Both the position numbers and the translations under genes were made by a program. The notes beneath the pieces are model-generated. The model did not search any database and had not been told where the DNA came from. It saw only the letters and a list, made by a program, of their open reading frames with translations. Source: Acidothermaceae bacterium (GTDB lineage: Bacteria > Actinomycetota > Actinomycetes > Acidothermales > Acidothermaceae). From it: a stretch of 8,468 nucleotides of DNA. The stretch is taken from contig JAICLV010000107.1 in the NCBI GenBank assembly GCA_025925185.1, positions 1-8,468 on the forward strand, given 5' to 3'. Shown in pieces: positions 5,547 through 8,468 of this stretch (positions are counted from its first letter, which is position 1; each line of letters begins with the position of its first letter).

Positions 5547-6518
5547 GTCCGGGGTGGGCCCCACAGCCGGCGGCCGGCGAACCGGCGGGACCGGGTTCGC
5601 CGGACGCTCCCCCGCGCTGGTGTTGCCGAACAGCCCGCCGAGCGCCTCGAGCGCCTTGCCCATCTCGCTCGGCACGATCCACAGCTTGTTCGCGTCGCCA
5701 CGCGCGATCTGCGGCAGGATTTGCAGGTATTGGTACGCGAGCAACTCGGCGTCCGGCCTGCCCTGATGGATCGCCTCGAACACCGTGTCGATCGCCTTTG
5801 CCTGGCCTTGCGCGCGCAACGCCTGGGCCTCGGCGTCCGCGGTCGCCGACACGACCGCGGCCTTCGCCTGGCCCTCGGCGCGCAGGATCGACGACTGCTT
5901 CTCGCCCTCGGCGGTCAGGATCTGCGACTGCTTCAAGCCCTCCGCGGTGAGGATCGCCGCCCGCTTGTCACGGTCGGCGCGCATCTGCTTTTCCATCGAG
6001 TCCTTGATCGAGCCGGGCGGGTCGATCGACTTCAGCTCGACCCGGTTGACCCGCAGGCCCCACTTCCCCGTTGCCTCGTCGAGAACGCCCCGCAGGTGGC
6101 CGTTGATCTCCTCGCGCGACGTCAGTGTGTGCTCGAGGTCCATCCCGCCGACGACGTTTCGCAGCGTGGTGACGGTGAGCTGCTCGACACCTTGGATGTA
6201 GTTCGCGATCTCGTAAGTCGCTGCCTTCGGGTCGGTGACCTGGAAGTAGAGCACCGTGTCGATGCCGACCACCAGGTTGTCTTCGGTGATGACGGGCTGC
6301 GACGGGAACGAGACGACCTGCTCGCGCAGGTCGATGAGGGGGCGAAGCCGGTCGACGAACGGAACCACGACGTTCAGCCCCGGGAGCAGCGTCTTGTTGT
6401 AACGGCCGAACCGCTCGACGATGCCCGCGCGAGCCTGCGGCACGATCCGCACGGTGCGCCCGATCACCAGCAGGATGAAGACCGCGACGATGATGAGCAC
6501 GACGACTTCGGGGCCCAT
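5523..6518 (-). CDS. SPFH/Band 7 stomatin-like membrane protein (QmcA/paraslipin type)
   Basis: A 331-residue membrane scaffold protein of the flotillin/stomatin superfamily, which oligomerises in membrane microdomains and is commonly paired with NfeD. Residues 4-20 form an N-terminal membrane anchor. The Band 7 domain runs from RIVPQARAGIVERFGRY (24-40) through LPGLNVVVPFVD (45-56) to about 185. A coiled-coil region carries three tandem 11-residue repeats at 189-221 (ILTAEGLKQSQ, ILTAEGEKQSS, ILRAEGQAKAA). LLAYQYLQILPQIA (259-272) and ANKLWIVPS (276-284) are family hallmarks. The last ~30 residues are Pro-rich and probably disordered. The gene starts 3 nt after the NfeD stop, with GGAG (6525-6528) 6 nt ahead, so the two are co-transcribed. 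From memory, M. tuberculosis Rv1487/Rv1488 is the comparable NfeD/SPFH pair. Confidence 0.95.
   Translation of the reverse strand: MGPEVVVLIIVAVFILLVIGRTVRIVPQARAGIVERFGRYNKTLLPGLNVVVPFVDRLRPLIDLREQVVSFPSQPVITEDNLVVGIDTVLYFQVTDPKAATYEIANYIQGVEQLTVTTLRNVVGGMDLEHTLTSREEINGHLRGVLDEATGKWGLRVNRVELKSIDPPGSIKDSMEKQMRADRDKRAAILTAEGLKQSQILTAEGEKQSSILRAEGQAKAAVVSATADAEAQALRAQGQAKAIDTVFEAIHQGRPDAELLAYQYLQILPQIARGDANKLWIVPSEMGKALEALGGLFGNTSAGERPANPVPPVRRPPAVGPTPDSGDLARE
5574..5603 (+). terminator. Possible terminator hairpin after the transglycosylase gene
   Basis: CCGGCGAACC (5574-5583) and GGTTCGCCGG (5594-5603) are a perfect 10-bp inverted repeat around a 10-nt loop, 27 nt past the transglycosylase stop. 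It lies inside the 3' end of the SPFH gene, encoding part of its Pro-rich tail. No T-tract, so the function is uncertain and the repeat could be a by-product of proline and glycine codons. Confidence 0.35.
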
Positions 6519-6521
6519 GAA

Positions 6522-6953
6522 CTACTCCGATCCGTAGACGAACGCGGTGGCACCTTGGATTTTCACGACGTCGACGGAGGTGCCGGGCGGCAGAACTTGG
6601 TCCTCGATGTAAGCGCGGGCGCTCCACACCTCGCCGCCGATCTTCACCCGGCCGTCGCGCGCGCTGACCGTCTCGAGCACCAGCGCGCTCTTCCCGACGA
6701 GCGCGTCGACGCCGCTGCGCAACTCCGCCGGGGTGCGCAGGTGCGCCTTGGCGATCGGGCGGGCCACGCCGACCAATGCGGCGGAGCCTGCGATAAACGC
6801 GATGAGCTGGACGACGACCGGGCCGCCGAGGACCGCCACGATGAGGGCGATCGCGGCGCCGATCGAGACAAAGCCGAGGATCAGCGTCAGGGTTAGCGCC
6901 TCTGCCCCCGCACAGACCGCCGCCACGATGGCCCAAACGACCCAGGCGGACAT
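6522..6953 (-). CDS. NfeD-family membrane protein, partner of SPFH
   Basis: A 143-residue short-form NfeD. Two to three hydrophobic segments occupy about 4-65, followed by a linker and a C-terminal OB-fold (84-140: VGKSALVLETVSARDGRVKIGG, then EVWSARAYIEDQVLPPGTSVDVVKIQG written in two parts here). The ending, VKIQGATAFVYGSE, is typical of the family. It lacks the N-terminal serine protease domain of long NfeD proteins, so it is not expected to be catalytic. NfeD proteins sit beside SPFH genes across bacteria and are thought to assemble with them in the membrane. The SPFH gene follows after 3 nt. The start at 6953 has TATCAT 6 nt upstream and only a GAGG abutting the ATG, which fits a leaderless transcript rather than ribosome-site initiation. 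The gene lies 39 bp after the ABC ATPase stop on the same strand. Confidence 0.93.
   Translation of the reverse strand: MSAWVVWAIVAAVCAGAEALTLTLILGFVSIGAAIALIVAVLGGPVVVQLIAFIAGSAALVGVARPIAKAHLRTPAELRSGVDALVGKSALVLETVSARDGRVKIGGEVWSARAYIEDQVLPPGTSVDVVKIQGATAFVYGSE
6525..6528 (-). promoter_or_regulatory. Ribosome binding site (GGAG) for SPFH inside the nfeD-like gene end
   Basis: GGAG on the minus strand, 6 nt before the SPFH ATG at 6518 and directly before the NfeD stop codon TAG (6522-6524). This arrangement suits translation of the second gene from the shared NfeD–SPFH mRNA. Confidence 0.6.
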
Positions 6954-6959
6954 ACCTCG

Positions 6960-6965
6960 ATGATA
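6960..6965 (-). promoter_or_regulatory. Candidate -10 (TATCAT) for leaderless NfeD–SPFH transcript
   Basis: TATCAT, close to the ideal actinobacterial -10, ends 6 nt before the ATG at 6953. The predicted transcription start coincides with the start codon. No good -35 at 16-19 nt. It gives the NfeD–SPFH pair its own promoter even though the ABC ATPase gene lies just upstream on the same strand. Confidence 0.55.
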
Positions 6966-6992
6966 GGCGAGGATCGGGGCCGGCGGCGGCGG

Positions 6993-7790
6993 TCAGCGGC
7001 GGGCGCGCGCGCTGTACCGCCCGTCGCGGTGGTCGAGCGTGAGCGGCAGCCCGAACGTCACCGACAACGTGTCCTCGTCGAGCACCTCGTCGATCGGTCC
7101 ACCCGCGACGACCTGCCCGCCGCGCAACAGCAGTGCGTGCGTGAATCCCGCCGGGATCTCCTCGACGTGGTGGGTGACCAGCACCGTGGTCGGCCCCACC
7201 GGGTCGGCGGCGATCGCGGCCAGCCGCCCGACCAAGTCTTCGCGTCCGCCGAGGTCGAGGCCGGCCGCCGGCTCGTCGAGCAGCAGGAGCTCGGGATCGG
7301 TCATCAACGCGCGCGCGATCTGGGCGCGCTTGCGCTCGCCCTCTGACAGCGTGCCGTAGGTGCGGTCGCGCAGGTGGTCGCAACCGACCTGCTTCAACAC
7401 GTCGTCCGCCCTTGCCTCGTCATGCTCGTCGTAGCGCTCGCGCCACCGTCCGACCATGCCGTACGACGCTGTGAGGACGACGTCGCGTACCCGCTCGCGG
7501 GCCGGGATGCGCTCGCCGAGGGCGACGCTCGACAGCCCGATGCGCGGCCGGAGCTCGAAGACGTCGACCGCGCCGAGCCGCTCGCCGAGCACGTGCACGA
7601 CGCCGCGGGTCGGGAACAGCCGGGTCGACGCGACCCGCAGCAACGTGGTTTTGCCGGCGCCGTTCGGGCCGAGGATCACCCAGCGCTGGTCGGCCGCCAC
7701 CTGCCAGTCGACATCGCTGACCAGCGTCGAGCCGTCGCGGACGACGGCCACCCCGCGCAGGTCGAGCACGTCGGCGACGGATTCGGGCAC
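6993..7790 (-). CDS. ABC transporter ATP-binding protein, no permease in window
   Basis: A 265-residue ATPase with one nucleotide-binding domain. Walker A GPNGAGKTT is at 41-49, signature LSEGERKRAQIARAL at 148-162, Walker B LLLLDEP at 168-174, D-loop AGLD at 176-179 and the switch histidine H207 (VTHH). The region where the Q-loop glutamine is expected (RIGLSSVALGERIP, 83-96) has no glutamine. No membrane segment and no adjacent permease are present, so it either serves a permease encoded elsewhere or is a stand-alone ATPase of the ModF/YlmA-like kind. Substrate unknown. The GTG start at 7790 has TAGGTT 6 nt upstream and no Shine-Dalgarno, suggesting a leaderless mRNA. It is divergent from the gene at 7843 and read in the same direction as NfeD–SPFH, with which it may be partly co-transcribed. 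Confidence 0.94.
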   Translation of the reverse strand: MPESVADVLDLRGVAVVRDGSTLVSDVDWQVAADQRWVILGPNGAGKTTLLRVASTRLFPTRGVVHVLGERLGAVDVFELRPRIGLSSVALGERIPARERVRDVVLTASYGMVGRWRERYDEHDEARADDVLKQVGCDHLRDRTYGTLSEGERKRAQIARALMTDPELLLLDEPAAGLDLGGREDLVGRLAAIAADPVGPTTVLVTHHVEEIPAGFTHALLLRGGQVVAGGPIDEVLDEDTLSVTFGLPLTLDHRDGRYSARARR

Positions 7791-7796
7791 GAACAG

Positions 7797-7802
7797 AACC
7801 TA
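7797..7802 (-). promoter_or_regulatory. Candidate -10 (TAGGTT) for leaderless ABC ATPase transcript
   Basis: TAGGTT on the minus strand ends 6 nt before the GTG at 7790, matching TANNNT at leaderless spacing. It faces away from a similar hexamer for the divergent gene, with 27 bp between the two. Confidence 0.5.
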
Positions 7803-7810
7803 TCGAGCCG

Positions 7811-7826
7811 GTGCCGCAAGTGCCGC
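7811..7826. repeat. Direct repeat GTGCCGC-AA-GTGCCGC between divergent -10 elements
   Basis: Two exact GTGCCGC copies (7811-7817 and 7820-7826), 9 bp from start to start, lie in the 27 bp separating the two opposed -10 candidates. It could be a regulator site or chance in GC-rich DNA. Confidence 0.4.
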
Positions 7827-7829
7827 TCT

Positions 7830-7835
7830 TAGGCT
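7830..7835 (+). promoter_or_regulatory. Candidate -10 (TAGGCT) for leaderless transcript of the 7843 gene
   Basis: TAGGCT ends 7 nt before the GTG at 7843. No Shine-Dalgarno lies in the gap and no clear -35 upstream. Confidence 0.45.
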
Positions 7836-7842
7836 GGACGAC

Positions 7843-8468
7843 GTGCCGAGACCGCCCGTCGATCCGCAGACCGCCGGGCTGCTGGCGTCGTGGACGGCGG
7901 CCGCGACCGCCGGGCAGGTCACCGTCGCGCAGGCCGCCGCGGCGATCGAGGCGGGCACCGACGGGCACGTCGTCCGCGGGCTGGCGGCGTCGTCGTCCGA
8001 GCTGGCATTGGCGGACGCGCTCGCGCGGGTGGTCGACGAACGGCCGCGGCTGGTGCGAGTGGCCTTTCCGGCCCCAGGCGATCCGCTCGGCCTGCACGGC
8101 GCCGGACCTTTCACGTCCTCCGCGCTGCTGGCCCAGTCGACGGTGTTAGTCGAGCGCGACGTGCCGCTCGGGTTGGTGCCTGAGCCAGACTTGCGCGGCT
8201 CCTCCTACCGCGGCGTGCGCTGGCAGGTCTTCGAGCTGGACGACGCGGTGTCGCCGCCGCTGACCGTCGACCCGGCGCGAGTCGTCGAGCAGGCCGACCG
8301 GGCGTTGCGGCGGGCCCTGCGCGCGGCGACGGAGGCGTTGGAGGGCGTCGACCTCGCCCGGTGGCGGCCTGAGGCCGCGGCGGGCGGCTCCGAGGCGGGC
8401 GCGGCCTTGCGCTCCCGACCGCTGGCGCTGCCGCCGAACTGGCCGCCAGACGCGCGCGCGCTGGCGGA
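7843..8468 (+). CDS. Uncharacterised actinobacterial-type protein, 3' end beyond window
   Basis: I do not recognise a domain. The frame is open from GTG 7843 to the right edge (208 codons plus two bases) with no stop. It begins VPRPPVDPQTAGLLASWTAA and continues with an Ala-rich helical stretch (to ~40). Next come LVRVAFPAPGDPLGLHG (~72-88), STVLVERDVPLGLVPEP (~99-115), YRGVRWQVFELDD (~121-133) and a long Ala/Arg/Glu helix (~140-175). There is no signal peptide or membrane segment, so it is probably cytosolic. Codon third positions are strongly G/C, as expected for a real gene here. It is divergent from the ABC ATPase over 52 bp. M. tuberculosis also has an uncharacterised gene divergent from its NfeD/SPFH pair (Rv1486c, from memory); whether they are related needs an alignment. 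Confidence 0.8.
   Translation, partial: MPRPPVDPQTAGLLASWTAAATAGQVTVAQAAAAIEAGTDGHVVRGLAASSSELALADALARVVDERPRLVRVAFPAPGDPLGLHGAGPFTSSALLAQSTVLVERDVPLGLVPEPDLRGSSYRGVRWQVFELDDAVSPPLTVDPARVVEQADRALRRALRAATEALEGVDLARWRPEAAAGGSEAGAALRSRPLALPPNWPPDARALA

Noticed and set aside
5721..6896. Long plus-strand open frame of 391 codons opposite SPFH/NfeD
   Set aside because: Antisense shadow of high-GC coding sequence; Arg/Asp/Leu-rich with no recognisable domain or ribosome site.
5968..7383. Long open frame of 471 codons on the minus strand crossing SPFH, NfeD and the ABC ATPase
   Set aside because: It is an alternate phase of three well-supported genes; its product is extremely Arg/Pro/Gly-rich with no motif, as expected from high-GC shadow frames.

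Overview
The window is high-GC DNA with dense coding on both strands, many GTG starts and Ala/Arg/Val-rich proteins. Together with the SPFH–NfeD–ABC gene neighbourhood, this points to an actinobacterium; I cannot name the genus. No rRNA, tRNA, CRISPR array, transposase or phage gene is visible.

Layout, left to right. (1) 1-546 (-): a short-chain dehydrogenase cut by the left edge. (2) 569-1921 (-): a membrane-anchored diguanylate cyclase with GGEEF and an inhibitory RxxD site. (3) 1922-2344: a gene-free stretch with a strong hairpin. (4) 2345-3172 (-): a SpoU/TrmH-type RNA methyltransferase, divergent from a 70-residue membrane protein (3238-3450, +). (5) 3459-3509: three tandem 17-bp repeats at the junction with a converging TauE/SafE-type transporter (3505-4278, -). 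(6) 4329-4414: an 86-bp nested palindromic element in front of a secreted coiled-coil lytic transglycosylase (4476-5546, +). (7) 5523-6953 (-): an NfeD–SPFH membrane pair, preceded by an ABC ATPase (6993-7790, -). (8) 7843 to the right edge (+): a conserved-looking protein of unknown function, divergent from the ATPase.

Functionally this is mostly ordinary chromosome: envelope maintenance (SPFH/NfeD, transglycosylase), RNA modification, transport and second-messenger signalling. The most notable signals are outside the coding regions. Five of the nine visible genes with a resolvable start have a TANNNT hexamer 6-7 nt before the start codon and no Shine-Dalgarno, which suggests leaderless transcripts. 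Two repeat structures flank the TauE/SafE gene and share the core CTGAGCGT. The left ~2 kb looks lower in GC than the rest. I found no convincing new multi-gene system.
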